The notes: generated by a model from the sequence alone, not told the origin. A DNA stretch of 64,000 bases from Syntrophomonas sp. UBA4922 (GCA_002398825.1 DHBS01000007.1:26806-90805), one strand, 5' to 3'; positions 44,078-53,383 are shown, counted from the first letter of the stretch. Translations and numbers: made by a program.

Positions 44078-45717
44078 GTCTGCTTCCTCCCACCATTATT
44101 GCTGCCCTGCTGAGGGCCTGGTTTCAAGCCGGGAGCCATGCGGGTAGGGTTGAGCTGTCCGTACTCCCGCGGCCGCATATTCATTTTCCACTGTGGAGCG
44201 CGCACCAGTATATCCTTTAAATCTTTGGTCTGCAGAGGGGCCAGGGGGGATAGATAAGGGACGCTAAAAGAACGTAAGTTGACAGTATGGATCACCAGCA
44301 GGATAAAACCGATTGACACCCCGAACAGGCCGAAGGCGCCTGCCAACAGCATCAAGGGAAAACGAAATAAGCGGATGGTTATGCCCAGACTATATGAAGG
44401 TATGGTAAAAGAGGCGATCCCGGTGGCCGCCACAACTATAACCATCAATGGGGACACAATGCCCGCAGTTACCGCCGACTGGCCGATGACCAGGGCTCCT
44501 GCGATGCTCACCGCCTGGCCGATAGCCCGGGGCAGGCGTACCCCGGCCTCCCGCAATACTTCGAATATAAACTCCATCATCAACGCCTCTATCAGCGTAG
44601 AGAACGGCAAGCCCTGGCGATAGGCCGATATGCTTACCAGGAGGCGGGTGGGGATCATTTCCTGGTGAAAGGTGGTTATAGCGATATATAGAGAAGGAAG
44701 AAAAAGTGAAATCCCGAAAGATATCCAGCGCACATGGCGCAAAGCAGTACTTAATATGTAGCGCTCATAGTGATCTTCAGGCGAATTGATAAAGGAGGCC
44801 AACTGCGCTGGCATGATTAAGGCAAAAGGACTGCCGTCGCAGAGGATGGCCACTTGTCCTTCCAATAAGGACCCAGCTACCCTATCCGGCCTTTCAGTAT
44901 GGTGCATCTGCGGAAAGGGTGAAAAGGGGTGATCTTCGATCAGTTCCTCCAGATAACCGCTTTCCAAAACGCCATCTATATCGATACGCTGCAGGCGTTG
45001 TTTGACTTCGTTGACCAGATCAGGGGCGGCTATGCCCTCGATATAGACCAGGGCAACATCGGTAGCTGTGATCCTTCCTATAGGCATAGTTGAAAACCTC
45101 AGCCGGGGATGCTTAATGCGCCGGCGGATCATGGTCATATTGGTTTTCAAGGTTTCATTAAAGCCTTCTCTGGGTCCTCTGACCAGCACTTCGGAAGGGG
45201 GCTCGCTGATGGCCCGCTCGGCGTGCGCCTTGATGTCGATGAGGAAGGCTGCATTCAGGCCTTCTACCAGTAATATAACCTCTCCTGACAGCACACTGGC
45301 AACCAACTGTTTTATATTGCATGATTCACATACATTTGAGGCGGTAAGGACGGAATTCAGGATATCATCTCGAATACTGCTTTTGCCGGCTTTCAAATCA
45401 CCCTGTTTTGTAAAGAGCATCAGAGACTTGATGATGTCCTCATTTAGAACTGGCGTGTCCACCAAACCCTCGATATAGACGATGCAGGCCGGGTTATTCG
45501 GGCTTGGTCCCAAGCGGATACGGCGGTATATTATATCTACCTGCTCACCCAGAATTGATTTCAGCTGCTGAATATTTTCATCAAGATGGAGGCTTACCGG
45601 CGTATCAGGCAGAGCCCCCGTATATACGGGTACATTAGCAGTATTGGCATTGGCGCCTTCAGCAGGGGAGTTATTAGGGGATATTCCTTTTTTGGCTAAC
45701 CATTGGAACCATTTCAT
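44074..45717 (-). CDS. Spore germination protein, GerAA family
   Basis: A 547-residue protein with a large N-terminal cytoplasmic domain (residues 40-290) and about five membrane segments (300-480). Markers are VYIEGLVDTPVLNEDI, VLVRGPREGFNETLKTNM and RPTRLLVSISAYRQGLPFS-type sequence before the membrane part. It ends in a hydrophilic proline- and glycine-rich tail. It is the A subunit of a nutrient germinant receptor and the first gene of the operon with GerC-, small-, and GerB-type genes. Confidence 0.93.
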   Translation of the reverse strand: MKWFQWLAKKGISPNNSPAEGANANTANVPVYTGALPDTPVSLHLDENIQQLKSILGEQVDIIYRRIRLGPSPNNPACIVYIEGLVDTPVLNEDIIKSLMLFTKQGDLKAGKSSIRDDILNSVLTASNVCESCNIKQLVASVLSGEVILLVEGLNAAFLIDIKAHAERAISEPPSEVLVRGPREGFNETLKTNMTMIRRRIKHPRLRFSTMPIGRITATDVALVYIEGIAAPDLVNEVKQRLQRIDIDGVLESGYLEELIEDHPFSPFPQMHHTERPDRVAGSLLEGQVAILCDGSPFALIMPAQLASFINSPEDHYERYILSTALRHVRWISFGISLFLPSLYIAITTFHQEMIPTRLLVSISAYRQGLPFSTLIEALMMEFIFEVLREAGVRLPRAIGQAVSIAGALVIGQSAVTAGIVSPLMVIVVAATGIASFTIPSYSLGITIRLFRFPLMLLAGAFGLFGVSIGFILLVIHTVNLRSFSVPYLSPLAPLQTKDLKDILVRAPQWKMNMRPREYGQLNPTRMAPGLKPGPQQGSNNGGRKQT

Positions 45718-46171
45718 GATAAATGCGTCTCTCCCAGTAATAGTCAGTCTTATTATTTTGAAAAAGACCCGTTTTCATGCAGGAAAGGAAAGGAGAGGCC
45801 ACATATTTTGCCGTATTCGTGACTCGTTACGTTGTTTGAGGAGAGATTTGTCATTGTTAGCTAACGATAGATTTCGATTAATAGTCAGTTATGAAACGTT
45901 ACGATTGGTGTAGTTGCAAAAATTGTTGACAGTTTTCGTATTATATCATGTTATGTAGTGTTATGTTATGTTATACTATAATCGGTTGAAATAATATATC
46001 AGAAGTCAGAGATTCCATGCCAATCACTCTTAATAGTTGTCTGCCCACCGTAACACTAAATTGGTCAACGGACATCTCTTAATTTGAAATTAGAGTCCCT
46101 TCTGTCTGTTGGGGAGACTATCTCCATTTTATTACAGAACTTCATCAGAACCTGAAAAGTGGGGCTGCAAG
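45718..46171. promoter_or_regulatory. Divergent promoter region of ger and metal operons
   Basis: For the plus strand, TTGACA at 45926-45931, a 17-base spacer and TGTTAT at 45949-45954 form a credible sigma-A promoter. TGTTA is then repeated with a five-base period four times up to 45975, over the expected start site. The leader to 46171 shows no riboswitch that I recognise. For the minus strand a sporulation-sigma promoter is expected before gerA but I could not fix one with proper spacing. Confidence 0.5.
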
Positions 46172-46741
46172 TTGGAAGTTAACCGGGATGAATCTTTAGT
46201 TAATACACCCGCCGACAATGATAAGTTAATCATTGCCGGCTCAGGAAATGTTGCTTGGAACATTTATAAAATCGCGGCTATTCTGGGCTACCGGATAACT
46301 GTAATTGACCACAGAGCTATAACGCTTACCCGGGAAAGATTTCCTGAAGCCAGCGAACTGTTGTGGGGAGACGTTGTCGCGTTGCTGAGAGCTTGTGATA
46401 TTGACGAGACCACTAGCATTGTATTAGCTACGTATAACCATGAATTTGATCCCCCAGCATTGCATGCGGTAATCAAATCGCCAGCCAGATACATAGGAAT
46501 TTTAGGCAACAAACGTAAGGTAACCGCCTATTTTAGCCAACTGAAAATTTCGGGGATTGCGGATGAACTTCTCGAACGGGTTCATTTACCTATTGGCCTT
46601 GATATCGGAGGACAGACGGCGGCAGAAATAGCCTTGGCGACTGTAGCTGAAATACAAGCTGTTAAATACCGGCGTTGCGGAGGATTTATTTCTGTAAAAC
46701 GAAAAAGTGAGGTTTTTGAAAAACATGACGAATTGTTTTGA
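46172..46741 (+). CDS. XdhC-type Rossmann-domain protein
   Basis: About 190 residues if started at TTG 46172; an upstream TTG at 46109 adds a tail without a binding site. It corresponds to the C-terminal half of XdhC/CoxF proteins: LIIAGSGNVAWNIYKIAAILG (nucleotide loop), ITVIDHRA, and PIGLDIGGQTAAEIALATVAEI. XdhC proteins handle the molybdenum cofactor before its insertion in hydroxylases. The usual N-terminal XdhC segment with its cysteine is absent. It overlaps the next gene by 17 bases, and heads an operon with metal-uptake genes. Confidence 0.8.
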   Translation: MEVNRDESLVNTPADNDKLIIAGSGNVAWNIYKIAAILGYRITVIDHRAITLTRERFPEASELLWGDVVALLRACDIDETTSIVLATYNHEFDPPALHAVIKSPARYIGILGNKRKVTAYFSQLKISGIADELLERVHLPIGLDIGGQTAAEIALATVAEIQAVKYRRCGGFISVKRKSEVFEKHDELF

Positions 46742-47273
46742 GCGGGATATTGAAAATGCCCATAGATTCCATGGGCACATATGCCACGGTATTGTATTCG
46801 GGGTCAGAATGGCTCGTGCCGGGCTTAATTACCTGGGCATCGACGATCCTTTGCGGAACCGGGATTTTCTGGTTTATGTGGAAGCGGATCGCTGCGTGGC
46901 AGATGCGGTATCTTCGGTTACCGGCTGCTCTCTTGGGAAACGGCGCCTAAAATGGATGGATTACGGGAAAATGGCGGCTACATTTATAGATATGAACAGT
47001 CATGAGGGGATTAGAATCGCAGTAGCAGCCAAACAAAATGCCCCTGAAAACGGTGACATTGTCGCCTTTTGGAACGCCATTCCGGACGAGGAATTATTCA
47101 AAGTCGAAGCTGTAAGAGTCAATCTGAAACCGGAAGACCTTCCCGGCAAGCCTTTAAGTCGGGTTAAATGTGAGAGATGCGGAGAAAGTGTCATGGATAG
47201 CAGGGAGATACTGCTGGGCGGCCGGATCTTGTGCCGGGCCTGCGCTAATGGCGCATATTACGAAAAGCTATAG
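46725..47273 (+). CDS. FmdE-family protein with C-terminal zinc ribbon
   Basis: 182 residues from ATG 46725. The N-terminal domain has HRFHGHICHGIVFGVRMA, the FmdE cysteine/histidine motif, and DRCVADAVSSVTGCSLGKR; the C-terminus is a zinc ribbon with CERCGES and CRAC. FmdE was named from the molybdenum formylmethanofuran dehydrogenase operon of methanogens, and members are often linked to molybdenum or tungsten metabolism or metal transporters. No formylmethanofuran pathway is present here. The gene overlaps the XdhC-type gene. Confidence 0.87.
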   Translation: MTNCFERDIENAHRFHGHICHGIVFGVRMARAGLNYLGIDDPLRNRDFLVYVEADRCVADAVSSVTGCSLGKRRLKWMDYGKMAATFIDMNSHEGIRIAVAAKQNAPENGDIVAFWNAIPDEELFKVEAVRVNLKPEDLPGKPLSRVKCERCGESVMDSREILLGGRILCRACANGAYYEKL

Positions 47274-47290
47274 ACAATGAGGGAATCGCC

Positions 47291-48037
47291 GTGTGGGAAA
47301 TCTATAACGAACTGATCGAATTGATACCTGAGGGGCTAAATGTACTGGATTGCATGGTCGGTCTCCACTGGACCTTAATTCGCTCGCCCAAAGGGATCGG
47401 CACGGCAATGACCTTGAAAGGGGGCAGGTCTGAAAACAAGCCTGCCAGTGTTGTCGGCATGCCGCTTAAAGAGCTGGCTGCTTACGTCAAATCGTGGGAT
47501 ATGGGCCTGGCTTCCCTGGGGCAGGCAGCTATTAACTCGGTGTTAAATGTCCCGGATAATATTATGTCGATTACCGGTCAAGATTTTATTAAAACCTCAG
47601 AAGCAAACGATGCCAATGCGTTTGTCCGATTCTTACCGGAAATGGCCGGCAAAAATGTAGCAGTTATCGGGCATTTTCCCGGAATCGAATCCCTCCATCC
47701 AATATGTCATCTATCTATAATCGAAAGAAATCCTCAGTCTGGTGATTATCCCGATTCAGCCAGTGAATATATCCTACCCCACCAAGATTATGTTTTTATT
47801 ACCGGCACTGCATTTATCAATAAGACCATGCCCAGGCTTCTGGAAGTTTCCAATCATGCCCAAGTAATACTGGTCGGACCCAGCGTACCCATGACTGCGA
47901 TTCTTTTCAATTATGGGATAGAAGCCTTGGCGGGGATGGTTATTCGCGACGAGAAGGAATGCTGGCAAGTTGTCCGGGAAGGCGGAAAGACCAAGGCGTT
48001 CAAGCAAGGGGGACAAATGGTCTGTATCAGACGTTAA
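47291..48037 (+). CDS. DUF4213/DUF364 putative heavy-metal-chelation protein
   Basis: A 248-residue protein. The N-terminal 75 residues match DUF4213 in style (EIYNELIELIPEGLNVLDC, VGLHWTLI), and the rest DUF364 (GKNVAVIGHFPGIE, FITGTAFINKTMPRLLEVS, VILVGPSVPMT). The fold is related to enolase N-terminal and Rossmann parts, and members lie near metal transporters. The GTG start at 47291 lies 17 bases after the FmdE stop. The gene ends in TAATG, overlapping a possible start of the permease. Confidence 0.82.
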   Translation: MWEIYNELIELIPEGLNVLDCMVGLHWTLIRSPKGIGTAMTLKGGRSENKPASVVGMPLKELAAYVKSWDMGLASLGQAAINSVLNVPDNIMSITGQDFIKTSEANDANAFVRFLPEMAGKNVAVIGHFPGIESLHPICHLSIIERNPQSGDYPDSASEYILPHQDYVFITGTAFINKTMPRLLEVSNHAQVILVGPSVPMTAILFNYGIEALAGMVIRDEKECWQVVREGGKTKAFKQGGQMVCIRR

Positions 48038-49092
48038 TGGAACCATTGGTACGGGGAAAGCGGATGCACAAATATTTTAACCGCTTGGACTTAGGAATAA
48101 CACAGCTAATGGTTTTATTGATCATTCCGATCGCGGTGTTTCTCTTTTCATTTGCCATTGGCCGCTACGGGATCCCCTTGCCCGAACTGCTAGCCACTCT
48201 ATACAACCATTATTTCAGCCCGGGCGCTGCAGGGGCCAGCAATTTGGATACAGTTGTGTTCAATATCAGGCTGCCGCGCATCACTGTCGCGATGCTGGTC
48301 GGTGCAGCCCTGTCCATAGCCGGGGCGGCTTACCAGGGGATGTTTAAAAACCCCCTGGTGTCGCCCGACATCCTGGGGGCCTCAGCGGGAGCCGGGTTCG
48401 GAGCCTGCCTGACGATTTTTCTGTCTCAGTCGATCTATGTTGTCCAGGCCAGTGCCTTTGCCTTCGGTCTGATTGCCGTGCTCTTAGCCGTTTTAATCAA
48501 TGAGCACCTTGATTATGATCCCACCCTGGGTTTGGTGCTGGGCGGCATATTGATCAGTACCCTATTTTCTTCAGGAACCGGAGCGATCAAGTATTTCGCC
48601 GACAGCAATGACAAACTGCCGGAGATTACTTTCTGGTTGATGGGCAGTCTTGCCTCGGTGGATAAAAGGGATATCGAGAGCATCCTGTTGCCAATGCTCA
48701 TAGGCTTTAGTGCCCTTTACCTGGTGAGGTGGAAACTGAATGTGCTCGCTTTTGGAGAAGATGAAGCACGAACTTTAGGTATTAACACCCGCCGGCTAAG
48801 ATGGATCGTGATTATAGGCTCAACTCTGATCACTGCGGCTGCGGTCTCCGTGTGCGGCATAGTCGGTTGGATAGGCTTGGTCGTTCCACACCTGGCCCGG
48901 GCTATGGTCGGACCTAATTACCGGGTGTTGCTGCCAGTAAGCGGGATCCTGGGGGCCAGCTACCTGCTGTTAGTCGATGATATGGCCCGCTGCCTGGCCT
49001 CGGTGGAAGTGCCTCTGGGAATACTTACTGCACTTCTGGGGGTGCCATTTTTCATACTGATATTCAAAAACAGCGTCAGGGGGTGGAAATAA
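48037..49092 (+). CDS. FecCD-family metal/siderophore ABC permease
   Basis: About 351 residues from the ATG overlapping the previous stop; ATG 48064 with GGGGA upstream is an alternative. Roughly ten membrane segments; family markers are GAALSIAGAAYQGMFKNPLVSPDILGASAGAG (in two parts), GGILISTLF, and VGWIGLVVPHLARAMVGPNYR. BtuC/FecCD permeases import metal chelates, vitamin B12, and in the MolB branch molybdate or tungstate. It acts with the ATPase and lipoprotein encoded next. Confidence 0.92.
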   Translation: MEPLVRGKRMHKYFNRLDLGITQLMVLLIIPIAVFLFSFAIGRYGIPLPELLATLYNHYFSPGAAGASNLDTVVFNIRLPRITVAMLVGAALSIAGAAYQGMFKNPLVSPDILGASAGAGFGACLTIFLSQSIYVVQASAFAFGLIAVLLAVLINEHLDYDPTLGLVLGGILISTLFSSGTGAIKYFADSNDKLPEITFWLMGSLASVDKRDIESILLPMLIGFSALYLVRWKLNVLAFGEDEARTLGINTRRLRWIVIIGSTLITAAAVSVCGIVGWIGLVVPHLARAMVGPNYRVLLPVSGILGASYLLLVDDMARCLASVEVPLGILTALLGVPFFILIFKNSVRGWK

Positions 49093-49145
49093 TATAAACG
49101 GGCAAAACAGCGGAGTATATCAACATCGGTCCGGGGGGTGAAGAT

Positions 49146-49949
49146 TTGCTTGAGATCAGGGGAATAAGCTTTGGATATCCGTCGCATCAGGTAATTCAAA
49201 ATGCAAGCTTTACAATGTACGGCGGCGAGTTCCTCTGTGTTCTAGGGCCGAATGGATGCGGGAAAACCACTCTGTTGAAAAATATTCTGGGCTTATTATC
49301 GCCCTCCTCAGGGTCTATCCTGATCGGGGGAGAAGACATTCAGTCATGGTCTTTGACCAGGCGTGCTCAAATTATGGCCTACATACCTCAGGCGCATGTA
49401 CCGCCTTTTCCATTCAAGGTCATTGACGTTGTTCTGACCGGAAGGACCGCTTATCTTGCGAGGATGGGGGTGCCCGGGGAAGAGGATGTACGTATAGCCG
49501 AGGATTCACTGGCAGAATTGAATATCAGCTATTTAAAGGACAGGATTTACACCAAAATTAGTGGCGGCGAAAGGCAGCTAGTTCTGATCGCCCGGGCTTT
49601 GGCGCAGCAGCCGCAGATATTGATAATGGACGAACCTACGGCCAACCTGGATTTCGGCAGAGAGCACCAGGTGCTTGAACATTTGCGCGATCTTTCCGGG
49701 AAAGGGATGAGCATACTCATGGTAACTCATGACCCCGACCAGGCTTTCTATTGTGCTCATAGGGTGGTGCTGATGAAAGATGGGGGATTACTGGATGTGG
49801 GTATTCCCGGAGATGTGATCACCGAGGATTCGATGTTCAGTATGTACGCAATCCGAGCAAGGATCGGCGGCATAAAAGTGTCTGAGAATAAAACGGTTGA
49901 GGTATGTGTTCCAGTTCCCAAGACTATCGATAACGTCGCCAGTTCTTAA
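49146..49949 (+). CDS. FecE-type ABC ATPase
   Basis: A 267-residue ATPase starting with TTG after a GGGGGTG site. Walker A is GPNGCGKTTLLKN, signature ISGGERQLVLIARAL, Walker B ILIMDEPTANLD, then the H-loop in MVTHDPDQA. Length and motifs fit the FecE/BtuD branch that pairs with FecCD permeases. A 25-residue C-terminal tail is rich in lysine and valine. It is the fifth gene of the metal operon. Confidence 0.93.
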   Translation: MLEIRGISFGYPSHQVIQNASFTMYGGEFLCVLGPNGCGKTTLLKNILGLLSPSSGSILIGGEDIQSWSLTRRAQIMAYIPQAHVPPFPFKVIDVVLTGRTAYLARMGVPGEEDVRIAEDSLAELNISYLKDRIYTKISGGERQLVLIARALAQQPQILIMDEPTANLDFGREHQVLEHLRDLSGKGMSILMVTHDPDQAFYCAHRVVLMKDGGLLDVGIPGDVITEDSMFSMYAIRARIGGIKVSENKTVEVCVPVPKTIDNVASS

Positions 49950-49985
49950 AGAAACCAAGTAAGAGAAATGGGGGAAGGATTTGTA

Positions 49986-51083
49986 ATGTTGAAAACGAAA
50001 AATGGCAGAATCGCAGTCGTCATGCTCATGATATTCATAATGGCTTGCACCCTTGTCAGCGGCTGTGCCCCAAGCACCACCACAAGCACATCCCAATCCA
50101 CCAGGACCATAACCGATGATGCTGGCCGGTCAGTGACCATACCCGTTACTATTGATAAAGTCTATTACACCAGCCCCATAGGTATGATAATGGTATATTG
50201 TCTCGCTCCGGAAAAGATGGCGGGATCATCTATGCAATTTTCCGATAAAGAAAAAAGATACCTTCTGCCTGCGGTGCAGCAGTTGCCTTACCTGGGCGGG
50301 GTACAGATGAATGCGAAGATCAATACCGAGGAACTGGTTAAGGCCAAACCGGATGTCATATTCTCGATCGGACCTGATCCGGTCAGTGATTCGTCAATAA
50401 GCACTGCCGACCAACTGCAGCAACAACTGAATATCCCGGTGATAGTGCTGGATAATGATATCAATAAAACTGAAAAGACCCTGACCTTCCTCGGCCAGCT
50501 TCTAGGGGCCGAAGAACGGGCTGCGGAATTAATCGCCTATTGCAATGAGACCCTGCAGGAAGTCACCGATATAACCCAAAATATCCCCGATAACAAGAAA
50601 TTACGGGTATACTACGCTGAAGGCCCGGAAGGCCTGGCAACCGAACCCAAAAGCTCCCCCCATGGGTTGCTGTTAAATCTGGTTAATACAGTCAATGTGG
50701 CTGATGTGGCAGCCAAAGGCGGCAGCGGTATGAGCAGCGTATCCCTGGAACAGGTGCTGAAATGGAATCCCGAGGTGATCCTGGCCTGGGGAGCCGACCG
50801 GGGAGGTGCTTATGACAAGATCCTCACCAGTGCTGATTGGAGAAATATCAGCGCGGTCAAAACACAAAAGGTGTATGAAATTCCTAATTACCCCTTCAAC
50901 TGGTTCGACCGTCCACCTTCAATTAACCGTTTCCTGGGCCTGAAATGGCTGACCTATACTTTTTATCCCGAACTGTATAAAATCGATATGGTCAAAGAAG
51001 TTAAGGATTTCTATAAACTTTTTTATCATGTAGACCTGAGCGATCAGGATGCCAGAGATTTGCTTAAAAGCTCCCTCCACTAA
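49986..51083 (+). CDS. FecB/BtuF-type substrate-binding lipoprotein
   Basis: 365 residues from ATG 49986, six bases after GGAAGGA. Signal peptide with lipobox LVSGC, then a T/S-rich linker and TRTITDDAGRSVTIP, the standard FecB-like domain start, with KPDVIFSIG and ADWRNISAVKTQKVYEIP later. It binds the metal complex outside the membrane for the permease. Last gene of the operon, closed by a strong terminator. The ligand is unknown; the neighbours suggest molybdenum, tungsten or another heavy metal. Confidence 0.92.
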   Translation: MLKTKNGRIAVVMLMIFIMACTLVSGCAPSTTTSTSQSTRTITDDAGRSVTIPVTIDKVYYTSPIGMIMVYCLAPEKMAGSSMQFSDKEKRYLLPAVQQLPYLGGVQMNAKINTEELVKAKPDVIFSIGPDPVSDSSISTADQLQQQLNIPVIVLDNDINKTEKTLTFLGQLLGAEERAAELIAYCNETLQEVTDITQNIPDNKKLRVYYAEGPEGLATEPKSSPHGLLLNLVNTVNVADVAAKGGSGMSSVSLEQVLKWNPEVILAWGADRGGAYDKILTSADWRNISAVKTQKVYEIPNYPFNWFDRPPSINRFLGLKWLTYTFYPELYKIDMVKEVKDFYKLFYHVDLSDQDARDLLKSSLH

Positions 51084-51096
51084 CATATCCGGGGCT

Positions 51097-51137
51097 AGCG
51101 AGGGGTGCAGCTGTTCTGCTGCACCCCTCGCTCAATT
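51097..51137 (+). terminator. Terminator of the metal operon
   Basis: Fifteen perfect base pairs (51097-51111 with 51118-51132) around TGTTCT, followed by CAATTTATT. It lies fourteen bases after the last stop codon. Confidence 0.88.
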
Positions 51138-51266
51138 TATTCAATATATTTTCCCCAACTTCAAGCGTTTTAAAGGATAAATCGCAGCAATGGCTCATAT
51201 TGCTCAGAACGTAAACATCCTGCTAAATGGCTTTCATAAGCCTGCCGCCTCTTTATACGTTATGGA

Positions 51267-51632
51267 TCAACCTGGTATGGCCGGCGAACCACAATATTCG
51301 CAAGTTCCTCCTGAACCAACATGAATCCTGGCTCCACAACTTGCGCATACGGTCTGCTTCAATTCAGTGGTCTCCGATTTCCCGGCTTCTCCGCCTGCAC
51401 CAGCCTGATCGGACAGTACAACATTCACCTGAATTGATTCTTTATTATTGTCGGTTTGAGAATTCTTTTTACCGGCATAGATTAATCCCGCACCCACAAC
51501 CGCGAAGAATATGACCATGGATATATCCATTCCATCCATACCTTCCGCAAGACTGACCATTAAACCCAAAAATGCGAAAGCCACACATACCCAACCGAGA
51601 ACGGCAAAAATCGTCTTAAAAAACCTTGCCAT
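51267..51632 (-). CDS. Small membrane protein with C-terminal zinc ribbon
   Basis: A 121-residue protein with two membrane helices (residues 8-28 and 38-55), a polar linker and a C-terminal CxxC...CxxC ribbon (CASCGARI and CEYCGSP). Unknown function. It follows the gene at 51669 on the same strand and belongs to a three-gene group with the SPFH protein, which carries ribbons of the same kind. Confidence 0.72.
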   Translation of the reverse strand: MARFFKTIFAVLGWVCVAFAFLGLMVSLAEGMDGMDISMVIFFAVVGAGLIYAGKKNSQTDNNKESIQVNVVLSDQAGAGGEAGKSETTELKQTVCASCGARIHVGSGGTCEYCGSPAIPG

Positions 51633-51668
51633 TACGCAATCAACTCCTTATAAAAATTTAACCCCTCA

Positions 51669-52058
51669 TCAAGCTTTAGTAGAGGCGCTTATTAGCAAAG
51701 CCATGATGGCTGCCGCTGCAATTCCGATCATAGTGACCTGGATGGTTATAAATGCATTTAAATTGCCGGCAAACAACGGCTTAAACACCGCCAGCAATAC
51801 GGTTATCACAAAATAGATGAACAAGGTGGAGGTTATTCCCGCTTTCAGCAAAGTTGCATTCAATGTTTCTATACGGACGCGCATGAGGATGAGCCCGCCG
51901 ATCAAGGCCACTTCCGAAATTAAGACAAACAGTAGAGAAAGCCAATGCAGCGTGGTTTTTTCTCCGCTTGAGAAGCCGACCAGGAATATGACCAGGGTAA
52001 CTGCAATGATGATTATGCCTATGGCCAATGTCAAAAGCATTTTCATTTTATCCGGCAT
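51669..52058 (-). CDS. Four-helix membrane protein of unknown function
   Basis: About 129 residues from ATG 52058, four membrane helices with short loops. GGAGG stands 13 bases before that ATG, rather far; a longer frame would run back over the end of the SPFH gene. Not recognised. Its place between the SPFH gene and the zinc-ribbon membrane protein suggests a shared membrane complex. Confidence 0.65.
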   Translation of the reverse strand: MPDKMKMLLTLAIGIIIIAVTLVIFLVGFSSGEKTTLHWLSLLFVLISEVALIGGLILMRVRIETLNATLLKAGITSTLFIYFVITVLLAVFKPLFAGNLNAFITIQVTMIGIAAAAIMALLISASTKA

Positions 52059-52087
52059 AATGTCATTTAGCCTCCCTCCACAGCTTA

Positions 52088-53383
52088 TTACAGTTTGTTC
52101 CCGCAATCGGGACAGAATTTGAGCGTCCCCTTTATTTCAGCGTTGCAGCCCGGGCATTTTTTGACCAGCGGAAGACCACACTCCGGGCAAAATTTGGCCG
52201 GTGCTTTTTCGATCATAAACCCGCATCCCGGGCACGGTTGGGGCATCATACTCCCACAGGACGGGCATACGCCGGCGCCTGACGGCACATCAGCCCGGCA
52301 ATTGGGACAAGGGATGTAGACATCTCCGCATTCCGGGCAGAATTTAGCTCCCTTAGCAATAACAGCCCCGCAGCCGCTGCATTTGACGACTTCATTGCTA
52401 TTGCTGGCCGCTTCACTGTTATCGTGGCCGCAATTGCCGCAGAATCTGGCCTCCTTTTCCATGCTGGCATTGCATTGGCGGCATGCTTTCATTTCCTTGT
52501 TAACATTGATGTTCTGACTTATGCCCCCCATCTGTGAACCAAAGCTGCCTCCGACGCCGACGCCCATGCCCAAGCCGATCCCTGCGCCCATCATGCCGGA
52601 CTGGATGGAGCCCGGATTGGTTGCCGCTCCTTCCAGGGTGTCAAAAGACCGCTCCTGAATGTAGTTGTAGCCGACTATATCCATTTCCGCACGTTTGGCC
52701 AACGCCGATTTGAGCTGGATGACAGCCGGGTCATCCTCAGGCACGTTAATGTCGTTCACATAAAAGTTGATCAGTTGAATGCCGTAATCATCCAGAACCG
52801 GGACCATCTTTGCTTTGATGTGATCGGATAATTCGTCAAGGTAGGCATTAATCTCCAACAGGCTGATCTGTTTGTTGATCAAATAAGAAGCTATGGAATC
52901 TTTGGCCTTGGTTAAATACAAGCCACGGAAATAATTCCCCAGGTTTTCTTTGTCGAAAACGGGCAAGGTACCGACCAGTTTGATAAGAAACTTTTTGGAG
53001 TCTTCGATTCGAATGCCGAATTGCCCGAAAGAACGCAGCGGTACAAACACTTTGTATTTCGGGTCCTGCAATTGGATCGGGGAAGCGGTGCCCCATTTTA
53101 CATCCAGCGAATGCACTTTGTTTACGTACCACACCTCGGCAGTAAAAGGAGAGTGCCCTCCGAAAGGAAGATTGATGATATTGTTTAAGATAGGAATATT
53201 CGCTGTTTCAAGCGTATGTCTGCCGCTCGGAAACACATCAAGGGCCTGCCCCCCTTTAAACAGAACCGCTTCCTGAGATTCGTTGACAATAAGCTGAGTC
53301 CAGTTCCCCAGTTCCTCACTGGGAAATTTCCAGGCAAAAACGTCTGGAGTGCCATTATACTTTACAACTTCTACTAAAGCCAT
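52088..53383 (-). CDS. SPFH-domain protein (YdjI-like) with five zinc ribbons
   Basis: About 431 residues from the ATG at 53383, six bases after GGAGG. Residues 1-255 form an SPFH/band-7-type domain like Bacillus YdjI (VEVVKYNGTPDVFAWKFP, then FGIRIEDSKKF and NINVPEDDPAVI). A glycine- and methionine-rich linker (270-300) follows. The C-terminal 130 residues hold five CxxC-CxxC zinc ribbons in tandem, e.g. ARFCGNCG, KFCPECG, VCPSCG. In Bacillus, YdjI takes part in a membrane-stress system with a PspA relative; no pspA is seen here. Confidence 0.85.
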   Translation of the reverse strand: MALVEVVKYNGTPDVFAWKFPSEELGNWTQLIVNESQEAVLFKGGQALDVFPSGRHTLETANIPILNNIINLPFGGHSPFTAEVWYVNKVHSLDVKWGTASPIQLQDPKYKVFVPLRSFGQFGIRIEDSKKFLIKLVGTLPVFDKENLGNYFRGLYLTKAKDSIASYLINKQISLLEINAYLDELSDHIKAKMVPVLDDYGIQLINFYVNDINVPEDDPAVIQLKSALAKRAEMDIVGYNYIQERSFDTLEGAATNPGSIQSGMMGAGIGLGMGVGVGGSFGSQMGGISQNINVNKEMKACRQCNASMEKEARFCGNCGHDNSEAASNSNEVVKCSGCGAVIAKGAKFCPECGDVYIPCPNCRADVPSGAGVCPSCGSMMPQPCPGCGFMIEKAPAKFCPECGLPLVKKCPGCNAEIKGTLKFCPDCGNKL

